Below are positions 51,670-59,891 of a stretch of DNA of 64,000 nucleotides, piece by piece. Origin of the DNA: an uncultured Lachnospiraceae bacterium. GTDB taxonomy: Bacteria; Bacillota; Clostridia; Lachnospirales; Lachnospiraceae. The stretch spans positions 90,336 through 154,335 of the forward strand of contig CAQGLR010000006.1 of assembly GCA_948794795.1 (NCBI GenBank), given 5' to 3'. Position 1 is the stretch's first letter, and each line of letters begins with the position of its first letter. The notes beneath the pieces are model-generated. The model searched no databases. It saw only the letters and a program-made list of their open reading frames with translations, and was not told where the DNA came from. Position numbers and translations under genes: made by a program.

Positions 51670-52536
51670 TTACTGTTTGTTTTGTCCAAATCCCTCACCA
51701 AATACTTCTCTTATCTCAGATATTATTACAAAAGCATTCCTGTCAATATTTTTTACAAGTCCTGTAAGTTCTGCAATTTCTTTTTTCGCAACTACGCATA
51801 AAAGAATAGGACGGCTGTTCTTAGAATACATTCCTTTTGCTTCAATAAGTGTTGCACCCCTGTCCATCTGTGAAAATACCTGGCTGCTTATTTGCTCATA
51901 TTCAGGAGAAATTATAAACACCTGTTTGCATGCTTTGCCGCCAGAAAGGATAAAATCCATTACACTGGATGTTACAAATACTGCAATAACTGCATAAAAC
52001 GATATATATACACCAAAGACAATAGCACCTGCAATAATAACAAGCGAGTCTATAATAAATAGAACAGAAGAAACAGAGTAGTATGGTATATACCTGCATA
52101 TTATACTGCTTAAAAGGTCTGTCCCTCCTGTTGAATACCCTGTTGTAAAAACCAGCCCAAGCCCCATGCCTGTAAGTACACCTCCAACTACAGCAGCAAG
52201 CAGGTAATCATGTCTTCCTGGGTCTAATACTGGCATTGTATACATTGCCAGTGAAAAAACCGAATTGGCAAAAAGTGTTTTAGCAATAAATTCTTTCCCC
52301 TTAATAAATATCCCCCATACAAATATTGGTATATTTATAACAAAATTACTTATCCACACTGGTACAGCCACACCAGCTATATTATATGACACTGATTTAA
52401 CCACTATTGCAAGCCCGGATATCCCTCCTGTAACCATATCAAGAGGCTCATATATCCAGTTTACAGCAGCCGCCATTAATATTGTACCTGCTGCAAGACA
52501 GCAGAGTTCCTTAAATAAATTTTTATAACGAAACAT
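51670..52536 (-). CDS. YitT-family membrane protein (DUF161/DUF2179)
   Basis: A 288-aa protein with five to six N-terminal helices (LAAGTILMAAAVNWIYEP, GGISGLAIVVK..., GLGLVFTTGYSTGGTDLLSSI) and a C-terminal DUF2179 domain (VFIISPEYEQISSQVFSQMDRGATLIEAKGMYSK) ending FVIISEIREVFGEGF. Family members are widespread in Firmicutes and may be anion or metabolite channels, without firm proof. The ATG at 52536 has GAAAGGG 5 nt upstream; the longer TTG frame lacks a ribosome site. Confidence 0.9.
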   Translation of the reverse strand: MFRYKNLFKELCCLAAGTILMAAAVNWIYEPLDMVTGGISGLAIVVKSVSYNIAGVAVPVWISNFVINIPIFVWGIFIKGKEFIAKTLFANSVFSLAMYTMPVLDPGRHDYLLAAVVGGVLTGMGLGLVFTTGYSTGGTDLLSSIICRYIPYYSVSSVLFIIDSLVIIAGAIVFGVYISFYAVIAVFVTSSVMDFILSGGKACKQVFIISPEYEQISSQVFSQMDRGATLIEAKGMYSKNSRPILLCVVAKKEIAELTGLVKNIDRNAFVIISEIREVFGEGFGQNKQ

Positions 52537-52596
52537 ATTTTCCCTTTCAGATTGTAATTTTGAAATATACTTCAAATACAAAAAAGGATATATGGT

Positions 52597-53397
52597 TTAA
52601 CTGCCATTATCCTCTTTTGATTCTTCATTCTGGTTATTATATTGCACAATCTTCTTACGGAATATACGCGCACGGAATCCTTTTTTTACTGTCTGCTGCC
52701 AGACTATTTTCTCAAAAAACCATGTAAGATGTAGTTTCCTCACCCACGATGGCATAACTTTCTCTTCTGCCAGTATCAGTCCCGCAACCCCTCCTATAGC
52801 TACACAAAGCTTTGAATTCAGCTGTGGTGCATGTTCTATAATCCATCTTTCCTGGAAACATGGCTGCAGGTTTACAAGCAGCATATCAGGAAGACAGTTG
52901 TTAATATCATTAATCACTGCCTCATCCTCTATACCACTGCTATAAACACATGAACCTGTTACTTTTAATCCTGGCTGCATCCTTTTGCAATAATTTTTTA
53001 ATACAAGTATTTCTTGTTCACTTTCAGCCATAATATAAATAGTTCTGCCCTGTTCTTCCAGATTACCAAGGACATCGCCAAAACTCTTACAGCTTACCAC
53101 CATGCCACCTGCTTCCAGTATATCCACATGATGTGCAGCCAGAAGCGCCTCCTCTCCTGGCAGAAACAAGTCTGCCTTATCTATAACATTATGGTATTCA
53201 CTATCCTTCACCGCCCTGTCCAGCGATTCTGCCGATGCAAAAAATATTACATATAAATGGTCATCTGCCAAGTATTCATTAATTTTATTGATAAAGGTGT
53301 CCTTTGTAAGCATATCGACATCAATATCCATTATATTTACTGAAGCCTGCATATAATAACCATGCCTTTCCATAGCGGGTCTGGTACAACATTCCAT
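52597..53397 (-). CDS. WecG/TagA/CpsF-family glycosyltransferase
   Basis: A 266-aa enzyme of GT26 type. Visible: an N-terminal segment MDIDVDMLTKDTFINKINEYL, a DKADLFLPGEEALLAA stretch in place of the usual ADG...W region, a TIYIMAESEQEI nucleotide-fold strand and the C-terminal FFEKIVWQQTVKKGF. Members add N-acetylmannosaminuronic acid or ManNAc to lipid-linked wall or exopolysaccharide precursors. The substrate loop is unusual, so activity is less certain. The start is ambiguous: ATG 53397 or 53352. It follows the LytR_C gene by 20 nt and is probably co-transcribed. Confidence 0.75.
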   Translation of the reverse strand: MECCTRPAMERHGYYMQASVNIMDIDVDMLTKDTFINKINEYLADDHLYVIFFASAESLDRAVKDSEYHNVIDKADLFLPGEEALLAAHHVDILEAGGMVVSCKSFGDVLGNLEEQGRTIYIMAESEQEILVLKNYCKRMQPGLKVTGSCVYSSGIEDEAVINDINNCLPDMLLVNLQPCFQERWIIEHAPQLNSKLCVAIGGVAGLILAEEKVMPSWVRKLHLTWFFEKIVWQQTVKKGFRARIFRKKIVQYNNQNEESKEDNGS

Positions 53398-53417
53398 ACT
53401 TCAAACACTACTATAAA

Positions 53418-54653
53418 CTAATTCTGTCCGGCATCCGCTGTGCCTAGAATAATCTCAATATCAAATCCCTCCCGTACCTCTCCTGTTACAACTTCTGGAT
53501 TATTAAAATATCCCGCCAAATCATTTCCTAACCCTTTTTGCTTTACAATAATCCTCGTCTGTGTAAGGGTTTCTTCGGTATAATCCCCTATTTCTTTTAC
53601 AGTAAATCCTGCTGTTGTTAATTCTGTCTGTGTAGCAGCAGCAAGCCCGTTTATCCTGCTGCCATTTAAGACAATTATAGACAGTCCCTTTGAGCTCTTA
53701 ACTTTTCTGCCATTGGCAGATGAAGCAGCTTGTAATCCTTGTTGTGGTTCACTGTAACTTTCTGTACTATCTGCAAGTTTAGTAATAAAGTCCTTTGCAG
53801 CTTTAGTATCTACCGTAAAAACCTTATTATTAAAAGTGCCAGGAACTCCCCAGTAATGGAAATAATCCACATTCATCTTCTCATAACATTCTATATAACC
53901 AATTTTATTATAAACAGTAAGGTTTGATTCAACCCTCTCGTACTGTTGTTTTATATATTCTGCAATCTTCTCCTGGTCACCTGATATATCCTTAAGCTGT
54001 TTTATATATGTGCTGCTTGCCACAGAAATTCTTTCATTTACTCTTTTTGTCTGGCTTGATGGCACTACCCCGTCTGGACCTGGGGTAGCCGTTGCCTGGT
54101 CTGTATCCTGCCTGAACCTTACCTTTGTCATTTTCTTTGTGTAATGGCTGTCATATGTTTCCTGGTCTAACACTGTATAATAACTTATCTTTATGCCAAG
54201 CATTTTTTCAACAATAAGCTCACCATACCCATACGCATCCTCAGAATTTGAAAAATAACTTTTCAGTCTTCCCATACGGACAATCTGTGGTATCTCCTGG
54301 TTGACAGTACACAGTTTCTGGTACATTGTAGCAGGTATTGTATACTCTGTCCTTACTGGAACCGTAATATAATCCATATTATTAGTTTTGGTATTACATA
54401 TCTCAAGCATCATATTAGTAATTCTGTCTTCATCAGTAACATATATAAGGTTTTTAGAAATCTCATCTGTCTGCGCATCCTCTATAATATCTTCGATATC
54501 TCCTTTGGATGTGCCTACATTACCTCCATTGTCTGAAAGAATTGTATATGATATTTTATAACTGCCAAATCCAACACATAATAATATTATTATAAATAAA
54601 ATAGATTTCATCAGGCTTATAAAAAATACCTTTGCCACATTATTTTTTTTCAT
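53418..54653 (-). CDS. Membrane-anchored LytR_C-domain protein with divergent LCP-like region
   Basis: A 411-aa protein: one membrane helix (about 8-32), then a region that follows the LCP pattern loosely (NLIYVTDEDRITNMMLEICN...ITVPVRTEYTIP) but lacks the conserved aspartates and SIPRD motif of active LytR-CpsA-Psr ligases. A linker follows, then a LytR_C domain (LSIIVLNGSRINGLAAATQTELTTAGF...) near the C-terminus. It likely sits at the cell surface in wall-polymer attachment or its regulation. The adjacent WecG/TagA-type enzyme supports a wall or exopolysaccharide role. GGAAAGG precedes the ATG at 54653. Confidence 0.8.
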   Translation of the reverse strand: MKKNNVAKVFFISLMKSILFIIILLCVGFGSYKISYTILSDNGGNVGTSKGDIEDIIEDAQTDEISKNLIYVTDEDRITNMMLEICNTKTNNMDYITVPVRTEYTIPATMYQKLCTVNQEIPQIVRMGRLKSYFSNSEDAYGYGELIVEKMLGIKISYYTVLDQETYDSHYTKKMTKVRFRQDTDQATATPGPDGVVPSSQTKRVNERISVASSTYIKQLKDISGDQEKIAEYIKQQYERVESNLTVYNKIGYIECYEKMNVDYFHYWGVPGTFNNKVFTVDTKAAKDFITKLADSTESYSEPQQGLQAASSANGRKVKSSKGLSIIVLNGSRINGLAAATQTELTTAGFTVKEIGDYTEETLTQTRIIVKQKGLGNDLAGYFNNPEVVTGEVREGFDIEIILGTADAGQN

Positions 54654-54928
54654 AATTGTACCTTTCCTATTAATATGATGCCAGACTGGTATCTGCATCC
54701 TTTACACTATACGCCAGTAACTGGCTTTCCTAACGAAGTAATAAGTAATATTCCTAGTCAAAACATGTTTTTTATTATAACAAAGAAAACTTATTGTGTA
54801 AAGCCTGCAAATAAGTTGTAATAAATCATTAATAATTATAAAGTAAAGGACGTACCAGGTATTATTATATCCATTTATTCTCAATATATGATATACTGGC
54901 ATAAAACACATTGAATGGAGGAAATCAT

Positions 54929-55660
54929 ATGGAAAGAAAAACTGCTGTAATTACAGGTGCTTCACGTGGTATTGGATATGCCGCTGCAATTAAACTTGCA
55001 AGCATGGGATATGATATTGCTGCAAGCTGTATTAAAAATACACACCTGCTTGATACTTTAAGAAAAGAAATACAACAGCTTAATGTAAACTGCACTATAT
55101 ATACAGGTGATATGGGAGATTACAAAGATGCTGCAATCTTCTTTAATCTTATACAAGAAAACCATGGCAGGGCAGATGTCCTTGTAAACAACGCCGGCAT
55201 ATCATATATTGGTCTTCTGCAGGATATGTCACCTGATGAATGGCATCATATAATGCATACCAATTTAGATTCAGTATTTAATTGCTGCAAACTTGCAATA
55301 CCTGTAATGCTTAAGGCAAAATCAGGCAGAATAATAAATATTTCTTCCGTATGGGGCTGTACTGGTGCTTCCACAGAAGCTGCTTATTCTGCTACAAAAG
55401 GAGGCATCAATGCATTTACAATGGCTCTTGCCAAAGAACTGGCGCCAAGCAATATACAAGTTAATGCCATAGCATGCGGCATAATAGACACAAGCATGAA
55501 CAGTTTCTTAAGCCAGGAAGAACTTGAAACTATAAAAGAGGAAATACCAGCCTGCCGTCTTGGTACCCCAGAAGATGCTGCCAGCCTTATATGCCAGCTT
55601 GCAGAAAGCACAAGTTACCTTACAGGCCAGGTTATAAAACTTGATGGGGGCTGGACATAA
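54929..55660 (+). CDS. SDR-family oxidoreductase, FabG-like
   Basis: A 243-aa short-chain dehydrogenase: cofactor motif TGASRGIG (9-16), NNAG, a catalytic Ser in INISSVWG, the YSATKGG box (Tyr and Lys) and CGIID. It resembles 3-oxoacyl-ACP reductase FabG, but stands alone, away from fatty-acid genes, so another carbonyl substrate is possible. GGAGG lies 7 nt before the ATG at 54929; the upstream TTG frame start is not used. Confidence 0.9.
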   Translation: MERKTAVITGASRGIGYAAAIKLASMGYDIAASCIKNTHLLDTLRKEIQQLNVNCTIYTGDMGDYKDAAIFFNLIQENHGRADVLVNNAGISYIGLLQDMSPDEWHHIMHTNLDSVFNCCKLAIPVMLKAKSGRIINISSVWGCTGASTEAAYSATKGGINAFTMALAKELAPSNIQVNAIACGIIDTSMNSFLSQEELETIKEEIPACRLGTPEDAASLICQLAESTSYLTGQVIKLDGGWT

Positions 55661-55698
55661 AAAATACAGTCTGGAAACAAATCCCCAGACTGTATTTT
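55661..55698. terminator. Bidirectional terminator
   Basis: A perfect 14-bp stem (AAAATACAGTCTGG and its complement) with a 10-nt loop, between the convergent reductase and cyclic-nucleotide-binding genes. The A/T ends give T-tracts in both directions. Confidence 0.9.
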
Positions 55699-55703
55699 AC
55701 ATA

Positions 55704-58040
55704 CTAATTATTTACATAGAAATCCCTGGTATCGGATATTTCCTTTGGAATTTCTAATTTATCTTTCTGCCATACACGGAACCTAAGGTCATATTCCTTA
55801 AGTTTCTTGCCACGTTCACGCATAAAACGTGTCATAGCTTCCTGGTATAATGGCTGTTCGCCAACCTTTTCCCTTAGTTCTTTTGTAAAAGGGCAATATG
55901 TTGCAAGTATTTCCCTTACTGGTTTGCTAAGGCAAAGCCCGCCATTGGCTTCATGTTTAATCCAGTTCTCATAATCTATTACGAAAACTTCCCTTGTATT
56001 ATTCCTGCACTTCTTTATCTGCATCTTAAGCTTTTCTTTCTTATCGTCTGAAAGTTCCCTGTTCTTGCGGTAAAACTGGACAAAATCACTATATTCACTT
56101 GTAAGTGACTTTAATTGTATATTATTCCATGAAGCACCTTGCATTGTCCTGCAAAGTTCCCATCTGAAACGTCCAAACAGTTTTATCATGGCTGAGTCAA
56201 TATCCGTATCCATAAATGCAGGCAAAAGGAAACGTCCTTTTGTATTTCTCTTCCTGCCGCTTAATTCCTGCCACATTATACCATTACTTCCAAATGTAGG
56301 AAATACTATAAAATCAGGAAATACTTCTTCCATAATATATTCTTTACGGAACTTTTCCGATTCCCCAGAATACAAACTTTCACGGTAAAATGCTGAATAA
56401 TCAATTTGCAGCACTTTATTCACTGATACATTAATCTTGTCCTTTGACAGTACACAGCGTTTAAATGAACCAGTACAGCCCTCTGTATAAAGGAAAGGTA
56501 CAAATACTGAAACCTGTCCAAATATTAGACGGTGGTTTGTTTTAAACATATTCTGGATTTCATAATCAAACTTTGCTGTAGTATCCCTTGAAAGCCTTAA
56601 TTCCTCATCCACTGAAATACGCCCTGTTTTACGCATATCACGCAGATTATCAAAATAATCCATGTCAAATTCATTCTTAGAAGGTTCTTTTCTTCCTTCA
56701 TAAATTTCTGTAAGCCACTCCTTCATATTGTAGACTTTACACAATTCCATACCTGATGAAAAATCATTAAGGGATAAAAGCTCTTCTTTCATCTCATCAG
56801 TAATAAGTTTCTCACTTAAAAAGCCATATTTTAAAAATAAATCTATAACAACAGGTGTACTTCCAGAAGAATGGTAATCTTTTAAAAATACCTGTTTGTA
56901 TATGTCATAGTAATGTTTGGTTACACCTCTCCTTATGCCCCTTGCATTATCATCTGATGCCATCTTGTCCGGCATATTGGCAAACTGGATAACACTATCT
57001 CTAAACTGCTTTACAATTTCACTGTCTGCTCCTGAATAACTTAGTATAAAGTCTAATGCACCATCCAGCACCTCTATATTTGCCTTTTCTTCTCCATCTT
57101 CCGAAGATTCTTCCCCGCTTCCAGCAGCACTTCCACCATTAATAAGTGTGAAATACGAATTTTCCATGTATTCACGGTCAATTCCAATATCAACACATGC
57201 CTTGTCATATAAAAATTTGTCAAGAGTATTAATATGGTCAACAACATCGTCAAAAAGACTTAATACATCCGTTACTTCCGCATCCATATTTTTTAAAGCT
57301 GTTGCAAGCTGCAGTACCCTTGAAAAAATACTGTCACTGTTAATTATAAGCGGGCCTGCTATATTTTTAAGATATGCAACATCCAGTGTACATCTGCTTA
57401 CCAGGAAATTAACTACCCTGGTTTCATCAATTATATGGTATACTGGCATTACTACATTGACATCTAAAAACTTTTTTAGCACATCTGAAGGAATATCACA
57501 ACATGCTTTATAATATATAATCTTATCACTGTCTATTCCCGTATCCCTGCTGTTGTCATATGGCTTTATACCACTTAATATATCTTCCTGGCTAACCCTT
57601 ATCCCAGCATTTTGGGCAATTTCTCTGTAATTTTCATCTGCAGACTTTAAAAAACCATACATTTTAAAAGCCATTTTCTTCATAGTATCATATACTTTTG
57701 ACAATTCCCTTATATATTTGCTTAATGTAGAAAACATCAGTCCTGCATAATCATTATTTACTTTTATAAGTGACCTTACTTCCTGGTTAAAGTTTATTGC
57801 AGGAAATGCATAAATTATAGCATCACTGTCTGCAGTATATGTAACCTTATATTCTCCCCCTGGCAGGTCACAGAGCCCAAGAAAGCTTCCTGAACCTACA
57901 ACAACATTTATGCCTTCTGTATTAACACGTATCCTTCCTTTGACAACCAGTCCTATTGATAAAATTTTATTTCCTCTGACATATATATCTGTACCTTTAA
58001 TAACCTGGTTTACACTGTTTATTTTAAGTTCTTCACTCAA
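55704..58040 (-). CDS. Large cyclic-nucleotide-binding-domain protein of unknown function
   Basis: A 778-aa soluble protein. The first 95 residues form a CRP-like cNMP-binding beta-roll (NKILSIGLVVKGRIRVNTEGINVVVGSGSFLGLCDL). The remaining 680 residues are mostly helical with no recognised catalytic motif; there is an acidic glycine/serine linker near 310-325 (GGSAAGSGEESSEDGEE) and a C-terminus rich in basic and aromatic residues. No helix-turn-helix is visible, so it is not an ordinary CRP regulator. I know the architecture only as an uncharacterised Clostridia family. The start is TTG at 58040, preceded by AGGAGG; the upstream ATG frame adds 12 residues without a site. It lies just after the SRP RNA gene, where dnaX would be usual. 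Confidence 0.75.
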   Translation of the reverse strand: MSEELKINSVNQVIKGTDIYVRGNKILSIGLVVKGRIRVNTEGINVVVGSGSFLGLCDLPGGEYKVTYTADSDAIIYAFPAINFNQEVRSLIKVNNDYAGLMFSTLSKYIRELSKVYDTMKKMAFKMYGFLKSADENYREIAQNAGIRVSQEDILSGIKPYDNSRDTGIDSDKIIYYKACCDIPSDVLKKFLDVNVVMPVYHIIDETRVVNFLVSRCTLDVAYLKNIAGPLIINSDSIFSRVLQLATALKNMDAEVTDVLSLFDDVVDHINTLDKFLYDKACVDIGIDREYMENSYFTLINGGSAAGSGEESSEDGEEKANIEVLDGALDFILSYSGADSEIVKQFRDSVIQFANMPDKMASDDNARGIRRGVTKHYYDIYKQVFLKDYHSSGSTPVVIDLFLKYGFLSEKLITDEMKEELLSLNDFSSGMELCKVYNMKEWLTEIYEGRKEPSKNEFDMDYFDNLRDMRKTGRISVDEELRLSRDTTAKFDYEIQNMFKTNHRLIFGQVSVFVPFLYTEGCTGSFKRCVLSKDKINVSVNKVLQIDYSAFYRESLYSGESEKFRKEYIMEEVFPDFIVFPTFGSNGIMWQELSGRKRNTKGRFLLPAFMDTDIDSAMIKLFGRFRWELCRTMQGASWNNIQLKSLTSEYSDFVQFYRKNRELSDDKKEKLKMQIKKCRNNTREVFVIDYENWIKHEANGGLCLSKPVREILATYCPFTKELREKVGEQPLYQEAMTRFMRERGKKLKEYDLRFRVWQKDKLEIPKEISDTRDFYVNN

Positions 58041-58152
58041 CGGTTCTCCTCCTAAACATCCCCAAAAAAGTAACAACAGCTTATAATATTATACAATTTT
58101 ATACTTATAACGTCAATGTGGCTATTAAAACTTTAATTTGCTATAAAGTAAA

Positions 58153-58175
58153 AAAGCTGGCATAGCACCAGCTTT
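58153..58175 (-). terminator. Terminator of the SRP RNA gene
   Basis: AAAGCTGG/CCAGCTTT stem with a 7-nt loop, followed on the minus strand by a T run (TTTTTACTTT), directly after the RNA 3' end. Confidence 0.88.
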
Positions 58176-58194
58176 ATTATCCAAATATATTATA

Positions 58195-58463
58195 ATCCGT
58201 GCATCCTGTGTCGGAAATATGACTGTAGACGTTACCTTGGCAGCCAGCTCGGCCCCGGCTACCTTACGGCACACAGAAGCTCCCACTTAGTGCTGCTAGG
58301 TTCCCCTCCTGACACGGTTCATGGGTTTCCATTGCGCAAGACCAGAACGTCAACGCCACTTTCCAAGGGCAGCTCCACAATAATAAACCCTAGACAGGAC
58401 ATCACCCCTGCTATAGCGGATTGCAGGTACAGGGCACCGCTAACTCCCCGGCTAGCACGGAAA
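58195..58463 (-). ncRNA. ffs: Signal recognition particle RNA, large bacterial type
   Basis: The minus strand matches the Bacillus/Clostridium scRNA along its length: a 5' Alu-domain start CCGTGCTAGCCGGGGAG and GCGGTGCCCTGTACCTGCAA, the middle GTTGACGTTCTGGTCTTGCG, the S-domain apex GTGTCAGGAGGGGAACC then AGCAGCACTAAGTG, and CGGGGCCGAGCTGG near the 3' side. About 269 nt, like the 271-nt B. subtilis RNA and unlike the 114-nt E. coli 4.5S form. It binds Ffh for co-translational targeting. Ends are set by alignment from memory and may be off by several bases. Confidence 0.95.
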
Positions 58464-58510
58464 TTTAAACACTCCTTAACACTTAATAAAAATATTAAAC
58501 GCATTTTGTA

Positions 58511-58539
58511 ATTATACATATAGCTGGCAGTTATGTCAA
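58511..58539 (-). promoter_or_regulatory. Perfect consensus promoter of the SRP RNA
   Basis: TTGACA (58534-58539), 17 bp, TATAAT (58511-58516) on the minus strand. Transcription would start about 40 nt before the mature 5' end, implying processing of a leader, as known for the B. subtilis RNA. Confidence 0.9.
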
Positions 58540-58681
58540 GCATGAAAATAAAATCCATATATAAAAATATTATTTATATTGCTGTCCTATACATAATTTT
58601 ACAAAAACATATAAAATAACACTATAAAACAGAAATTTAACTAAAATATATATATTGTAACTTATTTTCTTTCACTGTCCA

Positions 58682-59173
58682 CTAATTATTCTGCACTTTT
58701 TTCTTCTTTTCCCTTAAATCTTTAAAGAAACTGGTCATCATATTACTGCACTCTTCCCCCAGCACCCCTGCCTGTTTTTCAACCTGGTGGTTAAATTCCC
58801 TTATCTGGAACATATCGGTTATGCTGCCTGCACAGCCCGCTTTAGGATTCATGGCACCAATTACCACACGTGGTATACGTGCCTGGACTACTGCTCCTGC
58901 GCACATAGGGCATGGTTCAAGAGTAACATACATTGTACAGTCCTCAAGCCGCCAGTCACCAAGTTTTTTGCATGCTTTTCTTATTGCAATAAGTTCTGCA
59001 TGTGCCAGGGTGCTGCCCTCAGTATTTCTTCTGTTATACCCTCTTGCTATAATTTTACCATCCAGGACTATTACACAGCCAATAGGCACTTCCCCAGCTG
59101 CTGCTGCTTTTTTTGCCTGTTTTATAGCTTCCTTCATATATCTGCTATCAGTATCATTTGAAATTTTTTGCAT
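58682..59173 (-). CDS. tadA: tRNA(adenine-34) deaminase
   Basis: Converts A34 to inosine in the anticodon of tRNA-Arg(ACG), needed to read CGN codons. The 163-aa protein has the deaminase signatures HAE (His58, catalytic Glu60) and PCPMCAGA (zinc ligands Cys88 and Cys91). Length and opening (MKEAIKQAKKAAAAGEVPIG) fit the family. The chosen ATG has GGGGA at a long spacing; an internal Met13 is an alternative start. It precedes the SRP RNA gene, the arrangement seen in Bacillus. Confidence 0.93.
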   Translation of the reverse strand: MQKISNDTDSRYMKEAIKQAKKAAAAGEVPIGCVIVLDGKIIARGYNRRNTEGSTLAHAELIAIRKACKKLGDWRLEDCTMYVTLEPCPMCAGAVVQARIPRVVIGAMNPKAGCAGSITDMFQIREFNHQVEKQAGVLGEECSNMMTSFFKDLREKKKKVQNN

Positions 59174-59298
59174 TATTTACTTTTATCCCCATATATATTA
59201 TTCTAAAATATATTAATTTTCTCTTAGTGTACCACTAATATATTACATAGTCAAAAACATTTTGCCAGATTATAATTACCAGAAAGGATTGTTGCTAT

Positions 59299-59853
59299 AT
59301 GCTGATTACATACACAACTAACAGATTAGTTTTAAATGTCTTAAATCCGTCAAGGGCTGGCATTGTCCTGGACTTTTATAATAATAACCGTACTTTTCTT
59401 GAACCTCACGAACCAAAACGTGCTAAAAATTTTTATACAACTGGCTTCCAGCGTTCAAACCTGTCATGTGAATATAATGCATTTATTAAACAAACATATT
59501 TAAGATACTGGATATTTCTGGAGAATAACATGGACCAGGTTATTGGTTCAGTATGTTTCAGTAATATACTTAAAGGGGCTTTCTGCAGCTGCATGATAGG
59601 GTATAAACTTGGTGAAGAATACTGTGGCAAAGGATATATGCAGGAAGCATTAACTAAGCTTATCCCTATTGTATGCAGCGGGCTTTCCATCCACCGCATT
59701 GAAGCAATGGTAATGCCTGGAAACCAGCCATCAATAAACCTCCTTAACAGGCTTCATTTTATACAAGAAGGTTATCTCCACTCATTTGCCCAGATAAACG
59801 GAGTATGGGAAGACCATATTTTATACTCATATATAAATCCTGTACTGCCATAG
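59299..59853 (+). CDS. GNAT-family N-acetyltransferase, RimJ/RimL-like
   Basis: A 184-aa acetyltransferase: TNRLVLNVLNPSRAG at the start, GSVCFSNIL, then the acetyl-CoA motif YKLGEEYCGKGYMQEAL and HRIEAMVMPGNQPSINLLNRLHFIQEGYLHSF, typical of enzymes acetylating ribosomal-protein or other N-termini. AAAGGA precedes the ATG. A perfect TGTACTGCC/GGCAGTACA hairpin (59841-59861) covers its stop codon, without a T-tract. Confidence 0.88.
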   Translation: MLITYTTNRLVLNVLNPSRAGIVLDFYNNNRTFLEPHEPKRAKNFYTTGFQRSNLSCEYNAFIKQTYLRYWIFLENNMDQVIGSVCFSNILKGAFCSCMIGYKLGEEYCGKGYMQEALTKLIPIVCSGLSIHRIEAMVMPGNQPSINLLNRLHFIQEGYLHSFAQINGVWEDHILYSYINPVLP

Positions 59854-59891
59854 GCAGTACACCGGCCGCCCTGCCATATAACTGTACAGGT

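Noticed and set aside
58319..58558. A 79-codon minus-strand frame and a 73-codon plus-strand frame
   Set aside because: They run through the SRP RNA gene, whose structure explains the sequence.
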